DNA from: Alphaproteobacteria bacterium
GTDB lineage: Bacteria; Pseudomonadota; Alphaproteobacteria; SMXP01
DNA: 10,465 nucleotides
Direction: 5' to 3'
Assembly (NCBI GenBank): GCA_028280675.1
Contig: JANQLI010000319.1
Location: 1-10,465 of the forward strand
In this document: positions 1 to 7,112 of the stretch, one piece after another
Layout of the letters: each line of letters opens with the position of its first letter
Position numbering within the stretch: the stretch's first letter is position 1
Made by a program: the position numbers and the translations under genes
Notes under the pieces: generated by a model
What the model was told of the DNA's origin: nothing
The model's input: the letters and a program-made list of their open reading frames with translations, nothing else
Databases searched by the model: none

Positions 1-713
1 CCTCTGGCGCATCGGCTGTAGAGCGCCGCGCGATTCAAGAATCGGCTTTATCGGCTGGCGCGCGCCGGGTGCGCTTGATTGAAGAGCCTATGGCGGCTGC
101 CATTGGCGCCGGTCTGCCTGTGCAAGAACCGACCGCCTCCATGGTGGTTGATATTGGCGGCGGGACGACCGAGGTGGCGGTGCTTTCGCTTGGCGGTGTT
201 GTGTATTCGCGGTCTGTCCGCGTCGGCGGGGACAAAATGGATGAAGCCATTATTGCCTATATTCGCCGTATGCATAATTTGCTGATCGGTGAAGCGAGCG
301 CTGAGCGTATTAAAAAAGAAGTTGGCTCTGCCGCCGTGCCGATCGATGGCAATGGCATTGCGATCGATATTAAAGGCCGCGATTTGATGAATGGTGTGCC
401 AAAAGAGGTCACCATTGGGCAGCGTCAAATCGCGGAAAGCTTGGCCGAGCCGGTCGGCGCCATTGTTGAGGCCGTCAAAGTGGCTCTTGAGGCCACGCCG
501 CCAGAGCTTGCCGCCGATATTGTCGATAAGGGCATTGTGCTGACAGGCGGCGGGGCGCTTCTCAGCAATTTGGATCAGGTGCTGCGCGATGAAACCGGTC
601 TCCCGGTCAGCATTGCGGACGATGCGCTCTCTTGTGTGGCTTTGGGAACGGGTCAGGCCCTTGAGCACATGAAATCGCGTGGCTGGAATCAGGTGTTCTC
701 AGAGGTTTACTAG
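1..713 (+). CDS. mreB: Rod shape-determining protein MreB, 3' part (5' end outside window)
   Basis: MreB is the bacterial actin homologue. It forms membrane-bound ATP-dependent filaments that direct lateral wall synthesis by the RodA-PBP2 complex. The reading frame is already open at base 3 and gives 236 codons before TAG at 711-713. Full MreB is near 345 residues, so roughly the first 110 (including the first phosphate loop) lie off the left edge. Visible hallmarks are the RLIEEPMAAAIGAGLPV segment (from about base 70), the second phosphate-binding loop DIGGGTTEVAV (about 150-182), GGDKMDEAI (about 228-255), and the adenosine-binding LTGGGALL (about 540-563). The C-terminus, with the typical SCVALGTGQALE stretch, is complete. 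It is the first gene of the mre cluster and the others follow on the same strand. Identity is secure from motifs and context. Confidence 0.97.
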   Translation, partial: SGASAVERRAIQESALSAGARRVRLIEEPMAAAIGAGLPVQEPTASMVVDIGGGTTEVAVLSLGGVVYSRSVRVGGDKMDEAIIAYIRRMHNLLIGEASAERIKKEVGSAAVPIDGNGIAIDIKGRDLMNGVPKEVTIGQRQIAESLAEPVGAIVEAVKVALEATPPELAADIVDKGIVLTGGGALLSNLDQVLRDETGLPVSIADDALSCVALGTGQALEHMKSRGWNQVFSEVY

Positions 714-741
714 GCGTTTAGGCAACGGCCTCGCGGAAAAC

Positions 742-777
742 TTTACTGCGCTTCAGGCCTGATTATAATCCCTGAAG
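742..777 (+). promoter_or_regulatory. Candidate internal promoter overlapping an inverted repeat, upstream of mreC
   Basis: The mreB-mreC gap contains a perfect TATAAT at 764-769. TTTACT at 742-747 matches 4 of 6 bases of the -35 consensus with a 16-base spacer. The -10 box lies between the arms of a perfect 7-base inverted repeat (CTTCAGG at 751-757, CCTGAAG at 771-777), a layout that could be an operator covering the promoter. It would let mreC-mreD-mrdA-rodA be expressed apart from mreB. The sequence match is seen. Promoter activity and repressor binding are inferred. No T-run follows the repeat, so it is not an obvious terminator. Confidence 0.35.
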
Positions 778-803
778 ACCTTTGAAAAGGTGATGGGAGA
801 GAT

Positions 804-820
804 CATGTCCGCAGGGCATG
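804..820 (+). other. Short hairpin in the mreC leader
   Basis: CATGTCC (804-810) and GGGCATG (814-820) pair over seven bases, with one G-U pair and a three-base loop. A second small palindrome, ACCTTT-GA-AAAGGT, sits just upstream at 778-791. The hairpin would cover the ATG of the tiny reading frame at 805 and lies 37 bases before the mreC start. It resembles the hairpin at 5430-5447 before the SNF transporter gene. No function is known to me. Confidence 0.35.
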
Positions 821-837
821 GTTGTCTGGGTAAGTAA
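805..837 (+). CDS. Possible 10-residue leader peptide upstream of mreC
   Basis: A tiny reading frame (MSAGHGCLGK, stop at 835-837) has a good ribosome binding site, GGGAG at 795-799, five bases before its ATG. An in-frame ATG at 793 would add four residues. It ends 20 bases before the mreC GTG start, so its translation could influence the leader structure or the supply of ribosomes to mreC. There is no run of a single amino acid codon as in classic attenuators. The Shine-Dalgarno match in a non-coding gap may be chance. Confidence 0.2.
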   Translation: MSAGHGCLGK

Positions 838-857
838 AAGAGTAGGAAACGCGACAC

Positions 858-1775
858 GTGTCGGATCGTTTTGGTCAGGTTGAACGCATCACTCTGCCGT
901 TCCGGATGATTTCCTACCGGCTTTCCATGGTTCTCATGATTGGCTTGTCTTGCGCGCTGCTTTTGCTCGGCCGCGCGGAAGCGTATGTGTTCGATGAAGC
1001 CCGCGAAAAAGTTCAAGAAGCAACGGCCCCCATTCTTGAGCTGTTATCAACGCCCGTCGGGATGATGCGGCAATGGTTCAGCGGCATGGATGATTTTCTC
1101 AACGTTTATGAAGAAAACCGCCGCTTGCGCGATGAAAATGCGCGCTTGCTGGAATGGCAGGCGGTGGCGTTGGAGCTGCAGCAAACAAATGAGCGGTTGG
1201 AAGCTTTGCTCAATGTCCAAGCAGGCCCAGGTATCGGCTATATCACAGCCCGTGTGATCGGCGATTCCGGCGGCCCTTTTGTGCATGCTTTTATTGTCAA
1301 TGCCGGTGAAGTGGATCGCGCCGCCAAAGGACAAGCGGTGATTGATACGCAAGGCCTTGTCGGGCATGTGGTTGCTGTTGGTGAACATTCCTCGCGCGTT
1401 TTACTGATCAGCGATTTGAACTCGCGTGTGCCTATCGTTTTTGAGGACAGTTACTACAAGGCTGTGATGGTCGGAGATAACTCGCCCCTGCCGCTGATTG
1501 AATTTCTTGGTGAAGATGATGTGCTTACCCCTGGAAAACGCGTGGTGACATCAGGACATGGCGGGTTGCTTCCGCCAGGGCTGCCCGTGGGAATCGTTGT
1601 GCGTGATGAAAGCGGTTTGCTGCGTGTTGATCCGTATTCAGAGGAATCCCGTGTTGATCATGTCCGCCTTCTTGAGTTTGAATTTCCGAATGATGTGGAT
1701 GAGGAAGGCGCTGAAGAAACAGATGGCGAGCAAGTGGGACTCTTGAACTCAGATGCAACTGCGGGAGCGCAGTAA
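858..1775 (+). CDS. mreC: Rod shape-determining protein MreC
   Basis: MreC is a bitopic inner-membrane protein whose periplasmic part binds and activates PBP2 in the elongation machine. The 305-residue product shows the family layout: a short cytoplasmic N-terminus, one transmembrane helix at about residues 22-39, a coiled coil at about 80-120 (YEENRRLRDENARLLEW and onward), then a two-lobed beta domain at about 128-275 with VIGDSGGPFVHAFIVNAG, GLVGHVVAVGEHSSRVLLISD and VTSGHGGLLPPGLPVGIV. An acidic, probably disordered tail (about 278-305) ends the protein. The start is GTG at 858: an in-frame stop lies at 843-845 and AGGAAA (845-850) provides the ribosome binding site. An ATG at 906 is possible but would leave little before the membrane helix. 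mreD follows after two bases. Confidence 0.96.
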   Translation: MSDRFGQVERITLPFRMISYRLSMVLMIGLSCALLLLGRAEAYVFDEAREKVQEATAPILELLSTPVGMMRQWFSGMDDFLNVYEENRRLRDENARLLEWQAVALELQQTNERLEALLNVQAGPGIGYITARVIGDSGGPFVHAFIVNAGEVDRAAKGQAVIDTQGLVGHVVAVGEHSSRVLLISDLNSRVPIVFEDSYYKAVMVGDNSPLPLIEFLGEDDVLTPGKRVVTSGHGGLLPPGLPVGIVVRDESGLLRVDPYSEESRVDHVRLLEFEFPNDVDEEGAEETDGEQVGLLNSDATAGAQ

Positions 1776-1777
1776 GC

Positions 1778-2308
1778 ATGAGTATGATTTCCACAGAGAC
1801 CAATGTTGCGCATCGCCTGCGGAAGATCTTTGAGCGCACACTGCCGTTTATTGTCGCGCTCTTCTGTGTGATTTTATCAATGCTGCCGTTCGGCCTTGTC
1901 TCTGGCATTATCATTGCCCCTGCTTTCGCTCTCATGGCGGTGTTTTATTGGGCGCTATACCGGCCTGACTTGATGCCGCCCTATGCCGTTTTCTTCACGG
2001 GGCTTTATCAGGACCTTCTGTCCGGCGGTCCTTTAGGGTTATGGAGCTTTATCTATCTTTGTGCTTATGGAATGATTGTGTCGCAAAGACTGTTTTTCAT
2101 TGGCAAAGCCTTTTTGGCGATTTGGTTTGCCTTTGGCATTGTGGCCATCTTGGTCAATTTGATCATGTGGGGTATCGTCAGCCTATACTACGCAAATGTG
2201 ATGTCGCTCTGGCCGATTATCGGTCAAACGGCGCTGTCATTTGCATTGTACCCCTTTATGGGTAAATTCTTTGGTTGGGTGCAGCGCCGGTTTTTGAGTG
2301 TTGTGTAA
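1778..2308 (+). CDS. mreD: Rod shape-determining protein MreD
   Basis: MreD is a small integral membrane protein that links MreC to the MreB/RodA/PBP2 complex. The product is 176 residues, the usual length, and very hydrophobic, with five or six membrane segments (about 21-40, 42-62, 68-80, 86-104, 108-136, 141-162). The family signature is visible as W-x5-RPDLMPPYAVFF followed by GLYQDLLSGGPLGLWS (about 58-90). ATG at 1778 comes two bases after the mreC stop. GGGAG at 1763-1767, inside the mreC end, is a rather distant ribosome binding site, so translational coupling to mreC is likely. A second ATG two codons downstream (1784) could equally be the start. Confidence 0.95.
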   Translation: MSMISTETNVAHRLRKIFERTLPFIVALFCVILSMLPFGLVSGIIIAPAFALMAVFYWALYRPDLMPPYAVFFTGLYQDLLSGGPLGLWSFIYLCAYGMIVSQRLFFIGKAFLAIWFAFGIVAILVNLIMWGIVSLYYANVMSLWPIIGQTALSFALYPFMGKFFGWVQRRFLSVV

Positions 2309-2327
2309 TCTGAGTGTGTAGCTGATC

Positions 2328-4208
2328 ATGGATATTAAAGACAACGATCGCTATAAAATGTTTAACCGCCGCGCCGCGATGATGTCCGTGGGCGGCCTTG
2401 GTGTGATGGGGACGCTTTTCGGCCGTCTCTATTATATTCAGGTCCTTGAAGAAGAAACCTATAAAGGCCTTGCCGACAAAAATTCGGTCCGGCTTGAAAA
2501 ACTCGCGCCTGTGCGTGGCCGTATTTACGATCGCTTCGGAACGGAGCTCGCGTCCAATCAAAGTAACTTCCGGCTGGTTCTTGTGCCGGGTCAAACACAG
2601 GATATTGAGCAGGCCCTCGATAACCTTGGCGAGGTGATTGAGGTCAGTGACGGGCGCCGGGAAAGGGTTCTCAAAGCGGCAAAACGGAGCCGCCGTTTTT
2701 CTGCTGTCACAGTCATGGAAAACCTTGAGTGGGAAGACTTCGCCAAAGTAAATATCCGCACGCCCGATCTCGGCGGTATTACCCCTGAAGCCGGGGTCAC
2801 ACGTGATTATCCCTTCGACAGTGATCTTTCTCATATCGTCGGGTATGTGGCGGCGCCGAATGAAAGCGAAATTGATGAAGATGAAATCCTCAGTTTGCCG
2901 GGCATGCGGATCGGCAAAGATGGCGTTGAGCGCTTCATTGAAGCGGAATTGCGCGGGCAATCGGGCAATCGGCAAGTGGAAGTCAATGCCTATGGCCGTG
3001 TCATCCGCGAACTGAAACGCGAAGATAGCACGCCTGGCAAAGACGTCATTCTGACCCTGGATATGGAACTGCAATCCTATGCCATGAAGCGCATGGAAGG
3101 CGAAAGCGGCGCTGCGGTGGTGATGGATATTCACACCGGCGATCTTCTGGCTCTTGCCTCTGTGCCCGGATTTGATCCCAATGACTTTAATTTGGGTCTC
3201 TCGCAAGACACATGGGACGGATTACGGAACAACAAATATAAACCATTGCTGAACAAAGCGATCAAAGGGCAATATCCGCCGGGGTCAACGGTCAAAACCA
3301 TTATGGCGCTGGCGGCATTGGAAGCGGGCGTGATGTCGCCTTGGGAATCGGTTTATTGCGGCGGCGTGACACGCCTTGGCAATCATGATTTCCATTGCTG
3401 GAAGGACCATGGACCGGTGAATATGCGCACCGCCATTAAAGAGTCGTGCGATGTCTATTTCTATGAATTGGCGCAGCGTCTTGGGATTGACCGCATACAG
3501 AGCATTTGCAATCGCTTCGGCCTTGGGCAAGTTTTTGATTTTGGTTTACCTGGGGAGAAATCGGGCGTGGTGCCCAGCCGCGGGTGGAAGATCGCCAATA
3601 TAGGGGAGCCCTGGCAACAAGGTGAAACCCTGATCGCGGCTATTGGCCAAGGCTTTATGCTGGCCAATCCCTTGCAGCTTGCTGTGATGACGGCGCGGCT
3701 CGCCAATGGCGGTAAAGCGGTTGAGCCGCGGCTGATTCGCGCTGTCGGCAGCGAAGCCATGGATATTGTGGCGCCGCCCAGCATGGGATTTGATCAAAGC
3801 CAGCTCCAAGTGATCCTTGATGGCATGAATGCCGTCAGCAATCGCGCAGGGGGGACGGCTTACGGAAGCCGGATCTGGGAAAAGGGCATGGAGCTCGCCG
3901 GGAAAACCGGCACGTCTCAGGTGCGCCGGATCACAGCCGCCGAACGTGCGGCAGGCATTATCAAAAATGAAGACCTGCCGTGGGAGCGCCGTGACCACGC
4001 CTTGTTTGTCGCTTTTGCGCCCGTGGATAATCCGCGTTATGCGATTTCGGTTTTTGTCGAGCATGGCGGCGGCGGGTCTAAGGCAGCCGCGCCGATTGCC
4101 CGTGATATTATGCATAAAACGCTGATTAAGGACCCGTCCAAGCGCCGTGCGATCGGTCCTGTGGCGCAAACAATGAAAGCGCCGTCCCCGGCGACCGAGG
4201 AGGGCTAG
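2328..4208 (+). CDS. mrdA: Penicillin-binding protein 2, elongasome DD-transpeptidase
   Basis: PBP2 is the class B transpeptidase that cross-links the glycan strands made by RodA during cell elongation. It is anchored in the inner membrane with its catalytic domain in the periplasm. At 626 residues it is close to the family norm. One membrane helix lies at about residues 17-35, followed by the pedestal/dimerisation region (PVRGRIYDRFGTELA at about 61-75, the GKDGVE region near 197-202) and the transpeptidase domain from about 245. All three catalytic motifs are present: STVK with nucleophile Ser320 and Lys323, SCD at 373-375 (the SxD form usual in PBP2), and KTG at 526-528. ATG 2328 lies 19 bases after mreD with only a weak Shine-Dalgarno, so coupling to upstream translation is plausible. 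The opening DNDRYKMFNRRA resembles alphaproteobacterial PBP2 starts. Confidence 0.97.
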   Translation: MDIKDNDRYKMFNRRAAMMSVGGLGVMGTLFGRLYYIQVLEEETYKGLADKNSVRLEKLAPVRGRIYDRFGTELASNQSNFRLVLVPGQTQDIEQALDNLGEVIEVSDGRRERVLKAAKRSRRFSAVTVMENLEWEDFAKVNIRTPDLGGITPEAGVTRDYPFDSDLSHIVGYVAAPNESEIDEDEILSLPGMRIGKDGVERFIEAELRGQSGNRQVEVNAYGRVIRELKREDSTPGKDVILTLDMELQSYAMKRMEGESGAAVVMDIHTGDLLALASVPGFDPNDFNLGLSQDTWDGLRNNKYKPLLNKAIKGQYPPGSTVKTIMALAALEAGVMSPWESVYCGGVTRLGNHDFHCWKDHGPVNMRTAIKESCDVYFYELAQRLGIDRIQSICNRFGLGQVFDFGLPGEKSGVVPSRGWKIANIGEPWQQGETLIAAIGQGFMLANPLQLAVMTARLANGGKAVEPRLIRAVGSEAMDIVAPPSMGFDQSQLQVILDGMNAVSNRAGGTAYGSRIWEKGMELAGKTGTSQVRRITAAERAAGIIKNEDLPWERRDHALFVAFAPVDNPRYAISVFVEHGGGGSKAAAPIARDIMHKTLIKDPSKRRAIGPVAQTMKAPSPATEEG

Positions 4209-4210
4209 GC

Positions 4211-5365
4211 ATGTCTTTTCTGGAAGTCATGGGATCGGGTGGGCGCGAATTACGCCTGACGGAAAAGTTTTTTGAAATTAATTGGGGCCTCATCCTTCTT
4301 ATCTGTGTGATCGCAGGGATCGGCTTCGCTATGCTGTATTCCGTGGCGGGTGGAGAACTTGATCCTTGGGCGAGCAACCAGATGATCCGTTTTGCGATTG
4401 GTATGGTTGTGCTTTTTGTTGTGGCCTTGATCGATATTCGCGTGTGGATGAGTCTTGCTTATCCGGCTTATGCGCTGGCGCTGCTCTTGTTAATCGGGGT
4501 CGAGTTTGTCGGCAGCACGGGCATGGGCGCACAGCGTTGGATTGACCTTGGTCCTTTCCGTCTGCAGCCCTCTGAAGTGATGAAAATTGCCATGGTGTTG
4601 ACCCTGGCCCGCTATTTCCACGGTCTGACATTGGATCAAGTCTCGCGGGTGATTTATCTGATCCCGGCGTTGCTGATCATTTTTATTCCTGCGGGCTTAG
4701 TGCTCCAGCAACCGGACTTGGGAACGGCCGTGCTTCTTGTGGCTGGCGGAATTGCGCTTTTGGTGCTTGCGGGGTTGAACTGGAAAATTATGACTGCGGG
4801 CATTGTTGTCGCGGTGTCCGCCATACCGGTCGGGTGGAATTTTCTGTTGCCCTATCAAAAGGCGCGCATTTTCACCTTTCTTGATCCCAGCCGTGACCCG
4901 CTTGGCGCGGGCTATAATATTATCCAATCGAAAATTGCATTGGGGTCGGGCGGGTTGTTTGGCAAAGGATTTTTACAAGGCAGTCAAGCGCAGCTCGACT
5001 TTTTGCCGGAAAAGCAGACCGACTTTATTTTCACCATGCTCGGTGAAGAATTAGGCTTGGTTGGGGCGGCCTTCCTCTTAATCCTCTACCTTCTTGTGTT
5101 GGGGTATTGCTTATTCTTCGCCTTGGAATGCCGTAATCAATTCGGCCGCCTGGTTGCCATGGGTGTCGGTGTGACATTCGCGCTTTATGTCTTTATCAAC
5201 GTTGCCATGGTTATGGGTCTTGTGCCTGTTGTTGGCGTGCCGCTTCCTCTCGTCTCTTATGGCGGAACGGCGATGATTACCTTGCTCTTCGCGTTTGGTT
5301 TGTTGATGAATGTGCATATTCATCGCGGTGTTGATTTGCCGCGCAGCTCAATCTCAATTTGGTAA
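4211..5365 (+). CDS. rodA: Peptidoglycan glycosyltransferase RodA (SEDS family)
   Basis: RodA is the polytopic SEDS enzyme that polymerises lipid II into glycan strands, working as a pair with PBP2. The 384-residue product has about ten membrane segments. Conserved SEDS stretches are GAQRWIDLGPFRLQPSEVMKIA, QQPDLGTA, the large loop with FLDPSRDPLGAGYNIIQSKIALGSGG, FLPEKQTDFIFTMLGEELGLVG, and SYGGTAMITLLFAFGLLMNV near the end. Asp271 in KQTDFIF aligns with the aspartate shown to be essential in other RodA proteins. A strong Shine-Dalgarno, GAGGAGGG at 4197-4204 inside the end of mrdA, lies six bases before ATG 4211, only two bases after the mrdA stop. This supports production of the two partners from one message. 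It is the last gene of the cluster. Confidence 0.97.
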   Translation: MSFLEVMGSGGRELRLTEKFFEINWGLILLICVIAGIGFAMLYSVAGGELDPWASNQMIRFAIGMVVLFVVALIDIRVWMSLAYPAYALALLLLIGVEFVGSTGMGAQRWIDLGPFRLQPSEVMKIAMVLTLARYFHGLTLDQVSRVIYLIPALLIIFIPAGLVLQQPDLGTAVLLVAGGIALLVLAGLNWKIMTAGIVVAVSAIPVGWNFLLPYQKARIFTFLDPSRDPLGAGYNIIQSKIALGSGGLFGKGFLQGSQAQLDFLPEKQTDFIFTMLGEELGLVGAAFLLILYLLVLGYCLFFALECRNQFGRLVAMGVGVTFALYVFINVAMVMGLVPVVGVPLPLVSYGGTAMITLLFAFGLLMNVHIHRGVDLPRSSISIW

Positions 5366-5381
5366 GACGCTCGGCGTCTTT
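5364..5381 (+). terminator. Probable intrinsic terminator of the mre-rod operon, built on the rodA stop codon
   Basis: AAGACGC (5364-5370) pairs perfectly with GCGTCTT (5374-5380) around a TCG loop, and the T's continue to 5381. The left arm begins with the last two bases of the rodA TAA. The trailing T-run is short (three), so termination may be partial or Rho-assisted. It separates the operon from the SNF transporter gene. Confidence 0.55.
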
Positions 5382-5429
5382 GCACACTAGACGAGTCACC
5401 ATCTCGCCCGGTACACTCGCCCCTGACAG

Positions 5430-5456
5430 ATGTCCACCGCAGGACATGAAGGGGAG
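5430..5456 (+). promoter_or_regulatory. Leader hairpin and ribosome binding site of the SNF transporter gene
   Basis: ATGTCC (5430-5435) and GGACAT (5442-5447) form a six-base-pair stem with a six-base loop. Immediately after comes a purine-rich Shine-Dalgarno, AAGGGGAG at 5449-5456, six bases before ATG 5463. This site decides the start: the alternative in-frame ATG at 5430 has no ribosome binding site and would add 11 residues with no family resemblance. Upstream, TAGACG (5388-5393) and TACACT (5412-5417), 18 bases apart, are a weak promoter candidate; nothing better is visible in the gap. Confidence 0.45.
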
Positions 5457-5462
5457 AGGAAT

Positions 5463-6842
5463 ATGCAGCCACAAGAGATGCACGCACATTGGTCGTCACG
5501 GCTCACATTTATCATGGCGGCTGTGGGATCTGCTGTGGGGCTTGGCAATTTCTGGCGTTTTCCGACCACGGCTGGAGAAAATGGCGGCGGCGCATTTGTC
5601 TTGATATATATTCTATGTGTGGTGGCGGTCGCTTTGCCTATTCTGATGGCGGAGCTCATCATTGGACGGCGCGGCGGTATGAGTGCGGTGGGGTCTTGCC
5701 GCAAAGTGGCCGAGGAGAATGGACGCTCCAGCCTGTGGGCTGTTGTTGGCTGGGTCGGCATGATCGCCTCCTTCCTTATACTGACTTTTTATAGTGTGAT
5801 CGGCGGATGGATTATCGCTTATATCCCCATTGCGGCGATTGGCTCCTTCGATGCTATCTCGCTTGACGCCAGTCAGGGACGCTTTGGCGATCTCTTGGGG
5901 AATCCGCTTCTCATGACCTTTTGCCATGGGGTCTTTATGGCATTGACAATTTTTATTGTCGCGCAAGGGGTGAATAAAGGCATTGAAAAGGCCGTCAATA
6001 TATTGATGCCGCTTTTTTTTCTGATGCTTGTTGGTGTGGTGATCTTTTCTATCTCAACCGGCGATATCGGACAAACGCTGGCCTTTCTCTTCGCCGTTGA
6101 TTTTTCGAAGATTTCGGCGCCTGTTGTGATGGATGCACTCGGTCAAGCCTTTTTCTCTATCGGTGTCGGGTCAGCCATTATGATCACCTATGGCGGTTAT
6201 TTAACCTCAGCGACACGAATCCCTTTTGCCTCAAGTGTTATCTGTGTCGCGGATTCTTTTGTCGCTATCCTGGCGGGCTTGGCGATCTTTCCTATTGTGT
6301 TTGCGATTGGCCTCGACCCCGCAACGGGACCAGGGCTGATCTTTCAAACCTTGCCGGTTGCTTTCGGGCAAATGCCGTTTGGCTCTCTTTATGGCACGGC
6401 CTTCTTTTTGCTCGCTCTTTTTGCCGCTCTCACATCATCAATCGCGCTGCTTGAGATTTCGGTGGCCTGGGCCGAAGAGCATCTTGGCTGGAGCCGCCGC
6501 AATATTGCCATTGCGACGGGATCGCTGATTTGGCTCATCGGGATCGCCAATGTGCTGTCGCTCAATGAATGGAATGATGTCTTCCTGCTCGGGGCCTATG
6601 AGACTTTTGCCGCCATGACGATTTTCGATCTCCTTGATTATCTGACGGCAAATATTCTCATGCCGCTCGGCGGGGTTCTTGTCGCCCTCTTTGTTGGCTG
6701 GCGCGTTTCCCGCAATGTGACGCGCGAAGAACTGGGTCTCTCCGACGGGTTCGCCTTCCAACTGTGGCGGATTCTCTTGCGTTATGTCGCGCCCATCAGT
6801 GTGGGAGGGGTGCTGTATTACCTCACGCTAGGAAGTGCATAA
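5463..6842 (+). CDS. Sodium-dependent transporter, SNF/NSS (LeuT-like) family
   Basis: Members of this family use the sodium gradient to import small solutes, in bacteria mostly amino acids, across the inner membrane. The 459-residue product matches the usual bacterial length and has 11-12 predicted membrane segments. The family signature in helix 1 is clear: HWSSRLTFIMAAVGSAVGLGN at about residues 9-29, followed by FWRFP and ENGGGAF (39-45), including residues that form sodium and substrate sites in LeuT. Helix 6 is ALGQAFFSIGVGSAIMITYG (225-244) with its unwound glycine-rich centre. Helix 8 carries ALTSSIALLEI (322-332), the second sodium-site region. ATG 5463 is chosen for its ribosome binding site. 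The substrate cannot be read from the sequence and no metabolic neighbour suggests one. No convincing terminator follows; an imperfect stem at 6848-6867 lacks a T-run. Confidence 0.93.
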   Translation: MQPQEMHAHWSSRLTFIMAAVGSAVGLGNFWRFPTTAGENGGGAFVLIYILCVVAVALPILMAELIIGRRGGMSAVGSCRKVAEENGRSSLWAVVGWVGMIASFLILTFYSVIGGWIIAYIPIAAIGSFDAISLDASQGRFGDLLGNPLLMTFCHGVFMALTIFIVAQGVNKGIEKAVNILMPLFFLMLVGVVIFSISTGDIGQTLAFLFAVDFSKISAPVVMDALGQAFFSIGVGSAIMITYGGYLTSATRIPFASSVICVADSFVAILAGLAIFPIVFAIGLDPATGPGLIFQTLPVAFGQMPFGSLYGTAFFLLALFAALTSSIALLEISVAWAEEHLGWSRRNIAIATGSLIWLIGIANVLSLNEWNDVFLLGAYETFAAMTIFDLLDYLTANILMPLGGVLVALFVGWRVSRNVTREELGLSDGFAFQLWRILLRYVAPISVGGVLYYLTLGSA

Positions 6843-6977
6843 AACTATCTCTGCCCTTTTTGCGAGAATATGAGGAGTATCTGTCTCAAAACCGAGAACA
6901 ATTTGCTTTGAATTTGCCATCGAAGGTCAGCAATTCTGCAAGAAATGTTGGTCATTATTGTCGCAGTTGTTTTCATA

Positions 6978-6993
6978 TGGCTGGAATTTTGCT
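6978..6993 (+). promoter_or_regulatory. Candidate sigma-54 (-24/-12) promoter of the lipoprotein gene
   Basis: The gap between the transporter and lipoprotein genes (6843-7112) is AT-rich and has no credible gene. It contains TGGC at 6978-6981 and TTGCT at 6989-6993. The GG and GC doublets are exactly ten bases apart, as in the sigma-54 consensus TGGC-N7-TTGC. Transcription would start near 7004, leaving a leader of about 109 bases. A possible activator site, GAATTTGC (6910-6917) with GCAATTC (6930-6936), is an imperfect inverted repeat about 80 bases upstream of that start. A weaker sigma-70-like pair (TTTTCA 6970-6975, TAAGAT 6993-6998) overlaps, so the class of promoter is not certain. Confidence 0.4.
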
Positions 6994-7096
6994 AAGATGC
7001 CCTTAGATAAGAGAGTATGGACAACCACTTGTCTCACATTCTCTGGGGAATTTAGGAAATCGGGTATTTTTGGGGCGGATTTCAGACAAGTCGAGT

Positions 7097-7103
7097 AGAG
7101 GAG
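7097..7103 (+). promoter_or_regulatory. Ribosome binding site deciding the TTG start of the lipoprotein
   Basis: AGAGGAG lies nine bases before TTG 7113. An in-frame stop at 7104-7106 rules out any earlier start. The next in-frame TTG (7161) would leave too short a signal peptide. Confidence 0.7.
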
Positions 7104-7112
7104 TAACAGGCC

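Noticed and set aside
718..736. Small stem AGGC-AACG-GCCT after mreB as a terminator
   Set aside because: It has only four base pairs and no T-run, so it cannot be supported.
2256..3206. Long open frame of 316 codons on the minus strand opposite mrdA
   Set aside because: It lies antisense to a gene with intact PBP2 motifs. The translation is histidine/isoleucine-rich without any recognisable domain, typical of a shadow frame.
6848..6867. Imperfect hairpin just after the SNF transporter gene as a terminator
   Set aside because: The stem is only six pairs with a bulge and the T's are in the loop rather than after the stem.
6945..6995. A 16-codon hydrophobic reading frame (MLVIIVAVVFIWLEFC) in the gap before the lipoprotein gene, like a small membrane peptide or toxin
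   Set aside because: There is no ribosome binding site before its ATG, it overlaps the candidate -24/-12 promoter, and an AT-rich gap easily yields such a stretch by chance.
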